The notes under the pieces were generated by a model. It ran no database searches. It worked only from the letters and a program-made list of their open reading frames with translations, and was not told the origin of the DNA. A DNA stretch of 64,000 bases from Phanerochaete sordida. Lineage: Eukaryota > Basidiomycota > Agaricomycetes > Polyporales > Phanerochaetaceae. Made by a program: the position numbers and the translations under genes. Within the stretch, counting starts at the first letter, position 1, and each line of letters starts with the position of its first letter. Shown one piece after another: positions 46,133 through 59,116 of this stretch. The stretch covers positions 1 through 64,000 of the forward strand of contig BPQB01000111.1 in NCBI GenBank assembly GCA_019973155.2, read 5' to 3'.

Positions 46133-47661
46133 CTACGTCAACGTCGGCGTGGTCCAATTGATCCAGCTGGACGGTGTCCAGGTCGCGCCGCCAAACTGGT
46201 TGTTCGTCGAGAACACGGTCGTGTCGACGTCCTGGTCGAGCAGGAACTTGTTGAAGAACGCATTGAGGTTCGGCGTGAGCGAGCTCGGCCACGCGCAGTG
46301 CGCGTGCCCGCCGACCTGCGCGAAGCCGTGGTTGGCGGGCACGCCGAGCGCGCTGTACACGGTGTGCGCGGCGGTGACGCAGCCCCACGCGCTCATCGGG
46401 CTGAGCCAGTCGTAGTCCGTGTTCTCGAACGACACGAGCGCGCGCGGCGCGACGAGCGCCATGAGCATGTGGTGGTCGTACGGGAGCACGTTCAGCGTGT
46501 TCACGTAGCCGTTGAACGCGCTGCTGAACCACACGTTCTCCGTCACGATCTCCGTCGCCGTCTGCACCATGTGCCCGCTGTCGCTCTCCGCCTTGCTCAG
46601 CCGCCAGCACGTGTCGCCGCCCGAGCCGCTCTCCTGCGGGATCGTGAGCGCGATGCGCGGCTCGAGCGCGCCCGCCATCAGCGCGCCCTTGCCGTCGCGC
46701 GAGCAGCCCGTGACTGCGAGCCGCTGCGTGTTGATCTGCGCGCTCGGCGTCTTCTCGAGCGCGTCGATGATGCGGCTCACGCCCCAGGCCCACGCGGTCA
46801 TCGCGCTGGCTGTCGCGGTCGAGCCGTAGAGGTTGTAGAAGAGGCCCTTGCCGCGGCTCGTCGTGTCGGTCTGCTGGGCCATGTCGCTGTTCGAGTAGGT
46901 CAAGGTCGCGATCTGCGGCAGGCATCAGTCACCTATCCAGCCCTGTGAGGACAGGAGCACATACCCCTGCAGGAACAGGAATGCTGCCGCCCTCGTACGC
47001 GATGACGAGCGGCCAGCCGTTCGCGGGCGCGGTGCCGCTCGGGAACGAGATCGTCGGCGCGAAGCTGATGGACTTGCCCGCGTTGGTGACGGTGATGCTG
47101 AGCGTGCCCGTGTTGCCGCTCTTCGCGAACGAGGCGGTGACGGACTGCGGCGGGCCGGGGAGCGCGCCCGCCTCGTAGCCCTGGATGAGCGCGAGGATCT
47201 GCTGCTGGCGGCAGGTGAAGTCGTCCTTGGTCGTGACCGGCGTGCCGTCGTTGAAGACGAAGGGGTTCGGCAGCTCCGCGTTGCTGAAGCCGGGGATCGT
47301 CGACGCGGTCGTGCAAGTCGACGGGCTCGTGCCGGAGGGGCCCGTGGGCGGGGCGGAGGAGGTCGAGGAGACGGAGGAAACGGACGAGGGGGGCGGTGTC
47401 GGAGGAGACTGCGGCGTGGTCGTTACACTAGCGGTGCCCGGCAGGCATTGCGAGTAGTATGGGTTCAGGACCTGGCAGGTAGTGCCAGAAACGCAGGTCG
47501 TCGCTCCAGCTGCGTCCTGATGTCAGTACACGCCCCGCACGGATGGTAAATAGACACGTACTCCATCCGATGCCACCACACTGCCCCCACTCCTGGGCTT
47601 GAGCGTTCACATACGCCGGAAGGATGGCTGCGAGCGCAGCAAGGTAGGCGGCGGACTTCAT
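46133..47661 (-). CDS. 4-O-methyl-glucuronoyl methylesterase (CE15) with N-terminal CBM1
   Basis: 474 residues in three exons (47661-47562, 47509-46965, 46912-46133), two 52-nt introns. A signal peptide ([20 protein letters not shown]) is followed by a CBM1 cellulose-binding module that crosses intron 1 ([20 protein letters not shown]...YYSQCLP) and a Ser/Thr/Pro linker. The CE15 domain cleaves ester bonds between lignin alcohols and glucuronic acid of xylan. The nucleophile motif GCSRDGKGA is at 285-293 with Ser286, the catalytic acid is Glu309 in PQESGSGG, and the histidine lies in GGHAHCAWP at 416-424. The acceptor of intron 1 was chosen to give GWTGATTC; the nearer AG would shift the frame. 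All catalytic residues are present, so the enzyme should be active and secreted. Confidence 0.94.
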
Positions 47662-47722
47662 GCTAATAGGACGACCAAACGGGCGTTGGCTGACGTGCAG
47701 ACGTCCCGGCCAGGTAGCATTA

Positions 47723-47729
47723 TTTTATA
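47723..47729 (-). promoter_or_regulatory. TATA box of the CE15 gene
   Basis: TATAAAA on the minus strand, 62 bases upstream of the ATG at 47661, inside an otherwise AT-rich leader. Confidence 0.6.
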
Positions 47730-49090
47730 CAGTGCATAAATGAATGCTGCGAACGTGCTCGAGGAATGATGTCGAGCTCGAGGCAAGACACCGCCGGTGT
47801 AGACCCGTCTTCATTGGTCGCACGGATAGACGTCGGGAGGCGTCGGTAAAGGTTGTAGTACCGTTGTACTGCAAGTGCCGCAAGTGACAGCGGAGTCGAG
47901 GGTGACAAGCTAATTCAAAATCGCGCTCAAAGTCGCTTGGTTGCCAAGGGACGTCTCTGCGCAAGACTGTTTGTCTCAGGCATAGGTGGCATTAAGCATA
48001 GAGAGCCTAGACAGACATGTCAGTCCAGGTAAGTAACACCATGTCAAGGAGAAACTCGCCTAAAGGAGCAGCCCATCTCGGCAGAGTCGATGCCATGGAG
48101 AAACGGCTGCTTGTTTTACCAGGTTCCTCGACATCGTGACTGGCAGGTGACAGATGCATGCCTGCATCCTAGTTCAGCGGTGGACCATTGAACGGCCCGC
48201 CAAGCGCGATTTTCAATGATGAGGCTTCAATTTGTCTCGAGGTCGATACAAAATCGAACCTTGAGGGCGACGGTGTTAACGATGCTCAGGCTCGACCACA
48301 TGGCACACGCACCTCTCGAGACCTTCCTGCCAAGACACCGAGGATTCTCAACGACACGAGGCATAAAGTTGGTAACTTAGTGTCTCGGTGCCTTGAGCAT
48401 GGTCCCAGCGGCACTCAGCTCACCGAGGGTTGATCCGCAAAGGAAAACATGACCTTCGACAACAGCCGGCCCCACACTTCGCGGAAATATGGGAGGTCAC
48501 TCGCCGACGAGATGATAGGCCACATGTCACCGCACATGTCACTGACGAAGCAGTGTTTGCTGCGACTTGCTACGAGAGCATATTCAGCGTATGTCCGCGA
48601 AAGAAGCGCATACAACTTGTGGCTGCTCGGAGGCTTTACCCTACACTCGGTAGCATGTAGGGACCTGTGAACAATACAAAGAATTGAGATTTTGTCTAGA
48701 CTCTGCACGGCTTACGCGCAACAGAAACATCATCGTGGTTGTAGTGAGAGACTGAGTGAGCTTGTGAGCTGGAGTGAGGATCTGAGCGTCATCAACTTTT
48801 CCCTTCACCACCATGAGCCTGGTCTATCCCACACCTCGCGACAGCCCGTACTCCAACAAATAATACACATTTATTCAGCGTCAGGAATAGGCCATCGATG
48901 TCCGTTCTGTCCAGGTCACCGTGACTCCTGGTCGAGCTGCACCGGGCCCGGTCATCCTTGACTCCAGCCGCTCATCCGCATGCGCCTGGGACACCTATTT
49001 CACGCCTCCGCGACTCGTTCTCTCACATTCTGCACTAGACCACATCCCCTCTGCAGAGCTTACGCAGCTCAAAGCGCACAGAGAGCAAGA
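47730..49090. other. Divergent intergenic region between CE15 and TatD genes
   Basis: 1.36 kb without a supportable gene. Translations on both strands lack conserved features. The C/T-rich stretch before 49091 is the probable TatD-gene leader. Confidence 0.45.
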
Positions 49091-50340
49091 ATGGGCAAGA
49101 AGAAGAACTCGACTCCGGGCGAAGAGCACCTGCTGCTGCCCGTGCACCCCTCGCGCATCGAGCGACCTGAGACAGAGCACGAACCCACGGTCGACACGCA
49201 CACGCACCTCCTCTCCACCTTCTCCGCGTACCAGAGCACGTACAAGCCCGGCAAGCACCCGACGATATGGGACTTCGTGCGGAACATGTACCATGGGCGC
49301 CGCGTGGAGGCCATCGTGGACGTCTGGTGCGAGGGCCCAGTGGTCAAGCAGTGGAAAGAGCTTGCAGACTCCGCGTTGACGGCTGAGCAGAGGGAGAAGG
49401 ATTGGGGTGGGATGGAGTACTGGTTTGTGATGGGTACGTGCTGACATCTCTGAACGCGTACCAGCCAACTGACCAAGGCGATCAGGCGTACACCCGTAAG
49501 TGCTGGGTGCAGGCGATATGCGCTGTCGATGTTCAGTCAGTGTGTGCTAGGCATGAAGCAAAGAACTACAACGATGCGGTCGAACAAGACATGTGCGTGG
49601 TCTCTAGTGTCAGTGCGGCTGGGTATGCTCATTTTCCGTATAGCCTAGAAGCCATGAAGCATCCGCGCTGCGTAGGCTGGGGTGAGATGGGCCTAGACTA
49701 TCACTACGATAATTCGCCACGCGAGATTCAGCAGGAGGTCTTCACGCGACAGCTGCGGCAGGCCGTGAAGCTCGGAAAGCCGCTGACGATCCACACGCGC
49801 GAGGCTGAGGAGGACACGGAGAGAATCCTGAAGGCGGAGGTGCCGAAGGACCACAGGGTACGTGCTCCGCGGCGTCCCCCCGAAAGGCCTGACCATAGCC
49901 GGTCGCAGATACACATCCACTGCTTCACCGACTCGCCCGAGTGGGCAGCGCGGATGCTAGAGCACTTCCCAAACCTCTTCATCGGCATCACAGGTCTGCT
50001 CTCATCCTCCGTCGCCGTACGCATATTCTCTAACACCGACGCGACAGGCGTCATCACTTACTCCTCCAACCTGAACACGGCCGCGGTCATCCGCGAGATG
50101 GCCCGCGCCGGCGCGCTGCGCATCGTGCTCGAGACGGACGCGCCGTTCATGGTGCCGGGCAACATCTACGGTGCGCTGCCCGAGGTCAAGGGCAAGCGCC
50201 TCCCGCTGTGCCACACCGCGATGCTGCCGTGGACGGCTGAGTTCGTCGCGCGCGTCGCGAACGAGGCGGGAGGCGAATGGGACGTCGAGAGCGTCATGCG
50301 GGTTGCGCGGGAGAATGCGCGGAAGATGTACGGCATATAG
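49091..50340 (+). CDS. TatD-family metal-dependent hydrolase/DNase (Scn1-like), with a 10-nt exon
   Basis: 328 residues in six exons: 49091-49433, 49486-49495, 49551-49592, 49644-49857, 49909-49993 and 50048-50340; introns are 51-55 nt. TatD enzymes are TIM-barrel metal-dependent nucleases; fission-yeast Scn1 is the closest-looking relative by memory. Metal-ligand motifs appear in order: DTHTHLLSTF near 37, GVHPHEA at about 115-121, GEMGLDYHY, IHTREAEEDT, HCFTDSPEWA and ETDAPFM. The hallmark GVHPH is assembled from three exons. The middle one is only 10 nt (GC GTA CAC CC), and skipping it would frameshift the protein. There is no signal peptide. The ATG at 49091 opens a Lys-rich MGKKKNS start. 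Confidence 0.88.
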
Positions 50341-50938
50341 AGACCGCATAGAGCAGACGTATTTGCTGGATTTCACGTCGCTTCGTGGTCGTGTGATGAT
50401 GACTGGCAGCGGGGGATGCGCGGGGAGCTCCTTTGAGGGCAAGTACCAGAGCGGAATTGCTCGGACATACACAGCTTTGAAGGTTATGTCCTGAAGATGA
50501 CGAGGCCTGGGGTGTAGGTGCACAGTGGACGTCAAAGGAGAGCATCGCAGTCGCCCGCTAGCGTCTTGTACCAGTGTCGAGAATATCTGAGAGATTGCTT
50601 GAGGTAGTAGAGGTGCAAAGCTATTTGGTAGCTCGCGAAAGACTGCGAATGTCCAGAGTCGAGAATGTGGGCACAAGGACGGGGACGGCGGGGGTAGCGA
50701 GAGAAAGGAAGTCGTTGTGCTATTGACGAAGACGGCGCAACGGTGTAAAATCTACGAGGCGAGGGAAGTGTTAGACGGACGGGACGGTAGGTTACTTACC
50801 TCGGTCGTTCTCTCTATACTGCGCTCGAGGACGGTTGAAATGCAGAAAGTGAGATACCATGTCATAAAACTGCATATGAATAGTACATGAAAGCCCACGC
50901 CAGTCGCACATCGGATTCCTCCAGACGCCGCACAACCA
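50341..50938. other. Convergent intergenic region, TatD and ubiquitin-L40 genes
   Basis: 598 bases without a gene. The stretch should contain the 3' untranslated regions of both genes. Confidence 0.5.
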
Positions 50939-51958
<1,020 letters not shown>

Positions 51959-54064
51959 TTAGACCTCCCCAGACTTTCTCTTCCTGAAGAGGACCTTTGC
52001 CTTAGGGTCAGGCATAATCGCCAACCCAAGATGGACGTTCTCCGGGCGGATACCCTCCTGCTCGAACTTCACATCATAGTTCATGACGACATAGGTCATC
52101 ATAATCTTCAGCTCGTTCGCCGCGAAGAAGCGACCGGGGCTGAGGATGCGAACATGTAAGCTTTCGAGGTATACTTGCACGGGACCTTGCAAAGGCTCAC
52201 CATGCATGCTTCCCAAGGCCAAACGGTACATAGTCCGACGAAAGGGTAACGAATTGATGCTTGGACGGCGACAGGTCCTGCTCCTTCTCGCGTACATAAC
52301 GCCATGGGTCGAAGGCGGCGGCGTCTGCGTAGTTCTCGTCATCGAAGTGCGTCGCGTATGCAGGCGTCGCGAGAACAGTGCCCGCAGGGATGTATGTTCC
52401 GTCGGAGAAGGTTACAGGTTTGAGCGCCATTCGCTGCACAGCGACTATCGTGGGGACATGTCACCATTTAGCGAATTAGAGGCAGGGAGATACTCACGAG
52501 GATTAATACTGTTGACCCTCTGACTCTCGCGCAGGAAGCTGTCAAGTCTCCACATCTTCCCCATGGCAGTCTTAGTCCAGCCTTCCGCGGCGATGACACG
52601 CTCCATCTCCTCACGAAGAGGGCCGATGAACTCTGGGATTGCGGCTAAATGATACATGGCAAATGTGAAGCTCTACACGATCATCTCAGCTTGAACGAGC
52701 GCTGAATTCAAGTAGTAACTCACGTTCGAAGAAGTGTGAATAGCTGCGAAGTTGATGAAGAGAATATTGCGGAGTATGTCTTCTGCAGGTGCGTTACGGG
52801 CAACCACCTCGTCCATAATCCACTGAAGCATGTCGTCCTACAGGTATAGGTTAGACAAAGCATCGCTCTCACAGCAAGCAGGCGTAAGCTGTTCGCACCG
52901 GCTTATCTGACCAGCTATCTCCGAATTTCTTCATGAGACCTGTCCGCCCTTCGATGACAGGCCGGAGGTACTGCATGCCTTCTTTGAGTCGCCCGTCAAT
53001 ATTGGTGACAGTCTTGGAGACCAGAGTCTTGAGCGGTGCGGGAGTCCACACAATGAAGTTCCGCGTCCTCGCTACGTCGACTGCGAAGTGGACAAGCATG
53101 TCCAGATATTTAGGGTTACGGCCTGCGGGACCATCAGTGAGTAGCATCGCAGATGTTATGCAGGATCTAGCCAATCGTACTCACAGACAGGTAGCCCGAC
53201 AAAGACGCGATTACTCGCACGCGCCACGACGTCCCGAGCAACGTCGATGACGTGCACAGGTGTCCACTCTGCGGTGCATCTCTCAGCGTTATGCTTTCGA
53301 CTGGCGTTGAAAGGGAGCGTACCATCTCCGCAATCCGGCATATAGTCCTGGAAAGCAGCATGGATCTCCTCGTCGATCTCCCCGAAGATGGCAGTGAGGT
53401 GTTTGGTGAGCCTAGACCCGATCATGGGAACATGAAATGGGTCTTCACGCATCCGCTGACCGAAAATATATCCGAATGCTGTAAGCTGAAGTGGTATCAG
53501 AATGTGGTAGAGTCCGTGCTGGCGAGCACCTACTTCGCTGGTTGCCTGGATAAAAGAGGCGGCATCGTCAGGAAGCCGCTGTAGTTCGTCGACAAGTCTC
53601 TTGCCAGTGACTACGACGACCCAGCGATCTGGGAAGGCGATCTTGAAAGTCCGGTTTTTATACTGAGATTCTCTATCGTCAATTTACTGCATCACATTTA
53701 TTCGACGAAAGCCACCTTCTCATAGCCGTGTCGAAGGACTCCCTTGATGTCACGGAGCACATTAAATGCGCCCCTATAAGTCAAAAATGGGAACGAGGGC
53801 CCGCCCACTGTGGGGATATGGCGCAGCTGCGATTATTGTGAGTAGGACTACAGAGCCTTCGAGGAGTATATCACGGATACTCACGTTCGCAGGGCTGAGG
53901 AGGGCATTTATCACCGACAAGAGCAGCGCAAGGTATGCCAGGTATCTGATCACGTCCGCAGACTCTGCTGAAGCGAATATGCAAGAGCCTAGGTCCAGAG
54001 GCATCGTATCGGATGCGGAGGTGAACGTGGTCTGGAACGGCATTTCAGAGTCGCTCAGGCTCAT
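51959..54064 (-). CDS. Cytochrome P450, array copy 1
   Basis: 534 residues in ten exons: 54064-53885, 53826-53716, 53662-53534, 53485-53323, 53268-53185, 53122-52899, 52837-52724, 52672-52498, 52444-52201 and 52139-51959. A membrane anchor lies at about 40-58. The I-helix segment reads FAAIHTSSN, the K-helix ExxR is in FLRESQR, the PERF-like segment is FDPWRYV, and the heme loop is FGLGKHA|CPGRFFAANE. The last intron splits the codon of the heme-ligand cysteine (TG|C). It should be an ER monooxygenase needing P450 reductase; substrate unknown. Exon lengths from exon 2 to exon 9 equal those of copies 2 and 3. Its first exon is longer (180 against 120 nt) and has a 20-residue N-terminal extension, so a later start is possible. 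Confidence 0.88.
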
Positions 54065-54435
54065 ATAGCGTCGAATTCAATACAGCCCTTGAGGTTCCGC
54101 GAGGAGGCACCATCGCTCGAAGAACAGAAGCGGTCCTATAGCTCGGGAGTATCAGCATGAGGTGCGGCAGGTCGTCTGGGGGGGGGGGGGCAGAGACGGA
54201 CCTGTTATCGCGGGTTGCACCCGGAAGCTTTGGAATTACAGCAGCGCACGAGAGTCACATTGCTCGGCAGGGCTACAGGAGACTAGTCTCATGGGAGTAG
54301 AAGCGACTCAATGAGGTCACCATCTGGAGCGCATTTCGTAAGTCTGACTTCCCGCGAAGCAGTGCGTGAGATGAAGAAGATTCATGAACTACGATCTATC
54401 ATTGAAGGAGCTGAGACTGGCCGGTATTCGGCGGG
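54065..54435. other. Spacer between P450 copies 1 and 2
   Basis: 371 bases, shortest spacer of the array; includes the 13-base G run. No gene is seen; it must carry the promoter of copy 1. Confidence 0.45.
54178..54190. repeat. Poly-G tract of 13 bases
   Basis: Uninterrupted run of 13 G on the plus strand, about 115 bases upstream of the P450 copy 1 start (C run on its coding strand). Length may be an assembly estimate. Confidence 0.8.
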
Positions 54436-56516
54436 TCACACGATAGGCTCTAACCTCATAGGCGACCTCTCCCTGAAGAGAACTTGCGCTTTCGGGTCTG
54501 GCGATATGGTCAATGCCTTATGTACGTTTGCTGGGCGGACACCCTCCCTCTCGAACTTGACGTCGTAATGGACCACTACGTACGCCATCATAATCTTGAG
54601 TTCGGTTGCTGCGAAAAATCGTCCTGGGCTGGAACAAGGAAGACGTCCATGAGGGCACGGCTTCCCTGCGTGGGCCTGCTGGAGACGTACCATGCGTGCT
54701 TGCCGTGGCCCCATCCCACGTACTCGGTGGATGCTGTGACAAACTGATGCTTCGCCGGGCTGTTATCTCTCTCTTCCTCGTGCACGAACCGCCAGGGATC
54801 GAAGGCGGCGGCGTTGTCGAAGTTGCCCTCGTCGAAATGCGTGGCATACGGCGGCGTGACAAGCACGGTGCCTCTGGGAATGACCGTGCCGTCGGAAAAC
54901 GCGAACGTCTTGAGCGCCTTGCGCCGAACGGTGACTGGTGGGTGGACACTCGTCAGCGGAGAGCGCATGGTCCGAAGATGACGAGAAGATATACAGGGGT
55001 TTATGCTGTTGTGACGCAAGCTCTCTCGCATGAAGCTGTCTAGCCTCCACATCTTGCCTAATGCCGTCTTGGTCCAGCCTTCCTCGGCGATTACCGCATC
55101 GACTTCCTCACGGAGGGGGTCGATATACCTTGGGTTCGCAGCCAGATGGTACAAAGCATGTGTGAAGCTCTGTGGGAAATTGAATGCAATGAGCGGCGAG
55201 ATTTGAGTGACAGTATCGCGCTCACACTAGAGGAAGTATTAATGGCCGCGAAATTAGTGGCAAAGACGCCGCGGACGACGTCTTCGTCGGGCCCATGCCG
55301 CGCCGACACGGCATCGACCATCCACTGAAGCATATCATCCTTGCATCGCATCAGTAAGCCCGCAGGAAGGCGATATGCAAGCGGGCAGGGGCACGTACTG
55401 GTTTATCAGACCAGCTATCTCCGAGCTGTCTCGCCAGGTCCCTGCGCTCCTTGATCGTAGGACCCAAGTATCGCATGCCCGCCTCGATGCGAGGGCGGAC
55501 CTTGGTTACCATCTTCGCCACGACACCCTTGAATGCTGGAGAGACCCATGCAAGTATATTCCTCGTCCTTCCAACGTCCGACGCGAAATCGACAAGCAGA
55601 TTGAGGAAACCCTCGTTCCGGCCTATCCAGCTCGCAGATGAGATCATGTCGGCGCGTAGAGAAATGAACCGAGTTTACTGACATACAGGGAGCCCGACGA
55701 AGACGCGATTGCTTGTACGGGCGACGATCGTCCTGGACAATTTGAGTGCAGGAACTGGAGTCCATTCTGCACGCCTCCCTCAGCGACTGGCTCTCTACTA
55801 CGAGACTAAGTAAACTCACCTTTGGCACAGCTAGGCATAAGTTCCCTGAGTGACGTGGATATCTCATCGTAGATGGCAGGGAAGGCGGAGGGAAGGTGTT
55901 TGGTGAGCCGGTCCCGTATAATGGGCACATGCCATGGGTCGTCGATCATGCCATGTCCGAAGATATACGGAGAGCCTGTGAGCTGGCTTATAGTGTGAGC
56001 TCCCGTTCTGGACGCCGAAGACGAAGAGTTGGAGCTTACATCACCAGCGGCGTGCATGAAAGAAGTTGTGTCTTTGGGGAGCCTGTGAAGGTCGTCGAGA
56101 AGGTCTTTGCCGGTCACCACTACGATCCAGCGGTCCGTGAACGCAACTTTGAACAGCCTTCCCTTATACTGTCGTGAACGTCTGCTCGTAAGACTACATC
56201 TATCTTGGCAGGCTATGGAACTCACCTTGGCATAGCCACGATTGAATACACCTGTAATGTCATCTAGAAAATCGTACGCGCCCTTATACGAGAGCAATGG
56301 GATGGTTGAACTGCCCTCAGTTGGAATGTGGCGAAGCTGAGAGAAGGGTACTAGTGTTGAGCATCGACCGCGGGACACCGAACAATAGGCACTTACAATC
56401 CAAGCGCTGTATACGCTCTGAAGCAGCAGAGCTAGGGCGACGCCGAAGGCAAAATACATAACCAGTCTCGTAGCGCCTTCCGAGTAAAGCCCTTCCAGAG
56501 GATAGTTGAATGACAT
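54436..56516 (-). CDS. Cytochrome P450, array copy 2
   Basis: 518 residues in ten exons: 56516-56397, 56336-56226, 56168-56040, 55982-55820, 55766-55683, 55622-55399, 55339-55226, 55169-54995, 54934-54691 and 54628-54436. The N-terminal anchor is LVMYFAFGVALALLLQSVYS. The I helix reads FAAINTSSS, the ExxR is FMRESLR, and the heme loop is WGHGKHA|CPGRFFAATE. Introns 1-3 (60, 57 and 57 nt) are all multiples of three and free of stops, so exons 1-4 and these introns form one open frame. I still call them introns because copies 1, 3 and 4 have introns at the same three places and the inserted residues do not align. The ATG at 56516 was chosen by alignment with the other copies. Confidence 0.88.
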
Positions 56517-57047
56517 TGCGCTTGAATGAGGTGTCTGGGGTGGCACGAGCTGCTTATGACGCGGGATATATAGTGGACCGTAGCCTCAGGGAGCTACAAA
56601 GCTAGAGTAGCTGCGCCTTGTCAGTGGAGCAGCTGTTCGCAGCCAGTGGAGCGATCGCTACGATAGCGCGCTGCTGCCATGGATGCTCACGCTGAAGAAC
56701 GCCGCGATATCTCGTAAGAGGGCACGACTGGGCAAGGATTCCGCTCCTAGCGTCATGCATACTACTATCGTACTCCAGAACTCGCAGGGAGCATGCGATT
56801 GTAGAGAAGCACATAATACAGTAGAGCTGAAAACATGTCGCGTCAGGCTCGTGAACTCGACATTGCAACAATTACTCACCTGCGTCACTGTGGGACCTCG
56901 ACGGATCTCATGGAGGACAAAGTTTGCAGCGAGCCGAGCACGCATCGTGAAGGAACTCATAGCTCTGCAGATCGACGTCCTACAATCCGATGTGTTCGAG
57001 GAGACTGTTATACGCTGCCCACTTCAAACAAACGCCATACAGAGGGT
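56517..57047. other. Spacer between P450 copies 2 and 3
   Basis: 531 bases without a supportable gene. A TATA box for copy 2 lies at 56566-56572. Confidence 0.45.
56566..56572 (-). promoter_or_regulatory. TATA box of P450 copy 2
   Basis: TATATAT on the minus strand, about 50 bases upstream of the ATG at 56516. Confidence 0.55.
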
Positions 57048-59116
57048 CTAGATTGAAGGGAACTTTCTCTGCCGGAAGAGGACTCGAGCGTCGGGGTCTG
57101 GTGTGATCGTCTGGCCGATGTGTACGTTCTCCGGACGGACGCCCTCCTTCTCGAACTTCACGTCGTAATTCGCGATGACATACGCCATCATAGCCTTCAG
57201 CTCGTTCGCTGCAAAGAATCGCCCGGGGCTATGACATAGAAGCAGGCCGTTCAGAGACCCCGCACGTAAATCCCAGTACTCTACGAGACGTACCAAGCGT
57301 GTTTTCCATGGCCCCACCCGATATATTCTGGCGAGGTCGTGATGAACTGGTGCTTCGAGGGGTCGTGGTCCTGCTCCTTCACCCGGACGGAGCGCCACGG
57401 GTCGAAGACAGCGGCGTCGATGAAGTTTTCCGGGTCGAAGTGCGTCGCGTCCGCCGGCATCACGAGGAGCGTGTCTTTGGGGATGTACGTCCCGTCGGAG
57501 AACGTAAACGATTTGAGCGCCTTGCGCCGTATAGAGACTAGATGCAGCGTTTCGTTGGTATGGTCTGCGTGAGAAAACGGCGGGGAAATGAAGCTTACAT
57601 GGATTGATACTGTTGTGCCGGAGGCTCTCGCGCAGGAAGCTGTCGAGCTTCCACAGCTTGCCCATCGCTGCCTTAGTCCAGCCTTCGGCTGCGACGACGG
57701 CATCGATCTCTTCCCTCAGCGGGGCAATAAAGTGGGGGCTAGCCGCGAGATGATAGAGCGCATGCGTGAAGCTCTGATAGCGAATTTCTCGGTAAGGAGA
57801 TGATCGTGGAACAAGCTAGCCAAACTCACGTTTGAAGTGGTGTGGATGGCCACGAAATTGATGAGGAACATGGTGCGCATGACGAGTTCCATGGTGGCCT
57901 GCCGAGCCAAAACCCCCTCTATGGTCCACTGAAGCAGATCGTCCTGCATTTGAAATACACCGTATATCAGCAAAGTGACCCCGTCAGATAGACTGGCGTA
58001 CCGGTTTTGCAGGCCAATCCTCGCCGAATTTACGCATTTCGGCCATGCGCTGCTGGATCACAGGGCCCAGGTAGTGCATGCCCTGTTGTATGCGAGAATC
58101 GATGCGGGACAGTAGTCTCGCGGCTGGGCCCTTGATTACTTGAGGGATCCACAAAAGTTTGTTTCTGGTTTTCTGGACTTCTACGGCGAGCTTGACGACG
58201 AGGTCGAGATATCCTTGATTGCGACCTACATGACTGTTGACCTCAACTCCAGTCATGAGACGGATCCGCTACTCACAAATGGGAAGGCCGACGAAGACGC
58301 GGTTGCTGGCGCGAGCGACTACATTCCTGGCGACCTTGATAGCGTGTACGGGAACCCACTCTGCGCCGAGCTGTCAGCTGTTCGCTGCATATGTAGATGG
58401 AAAACGTGGCGCGGTTACCTTCGTCACACCTGGGAATGAGCTCTTTGAACGCAGTCTCGACCTCGTCGTGGAGATCACCAAAAGACGAAGTGAGATGTTT
58501 GGTCAGCTTGTCACGTATCAGCGGGATGTGCCATGGATCTTCTATCATTCGAGTTCCGAAGATCCACGTCGTACCAGTGAGCTGGAACAATGTCAGAGCC
58601 GAGTGTGTTCGAAACCAGAACCAAGGAAAGGGCATACGTCGCCAAGCGCATGATTGAAAGAGATTGTATCCTCCGGCATTCTCATGAGCTCTCCAAGTAG
58701 CTCTCGGCCAGTCACTACGACAAGCCAGCGATCAGGGAGCGAGACTTTGAAAACCTTCCCTTTATGCTGCAGACACGGGGCCGATGAGCCTCTGCGGATT
58801 GTCGTGCACATCGTGCGGAACGTACTTTGTCATAACCCCGTTGGAAAATGCCTCTCAAATCCCGCAGAAAGTCGAAGGAGCCTTTGAATGACAGAAGCGG
58901 CAGGGTCGAGCTTCCCTCGGTGGGAATGTGGCGAAGCTATCCAAAGGAGGACTTTGTCAGGGTCGGTTAGGATGTTCCACATAAAGGACAACATACCCTA
59001 GCTGCACTGACAAGGCTGTGAAGTAGAAGTATCAGGAATACGCTGCATGCGGTGTATGCGACGGATCTCGCGGCTGATTCCACAGAAAAGACGTTGACGA
59101 ATGAGCTGGACGGCAT
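57048..59116 (-). CDS. Cytochrome P450, array copy 3
   Basis: 514 residues in ten exons: 59116-58997, 58936-58826, 58766-58638, 58581-58419, 58360-58277, 58225-58002, 57943-57830, 57773-57599, 57537-57294 and 57228-57048. The anchor is AYTACSVFLILLLHSLV. The I helix reads FVAIHTTSN, the ExxR is FLRESLR, the PERF-like segment is FDPWRSV, and the heme loop is WGHGKHA|CPGRFFAANE. The last exon is 181 nt, as in copies 1 and 4. An ATG 51 bases upstream (59167) is in frame, but it lies inside the TATA-like TATAAAT at 59166-59172, so 59116 is preferred. No disabling change is seen. Confidence 0.88.

Noticed and set aside
46077..46948. Plus- and minus-strand frames of about 280-360 codons around the CE15 catalytic domain
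   Set aside because: Shadows of the GC-rich CE15 exon; only the minus frame ending at 46133 shows catalytic motifs.
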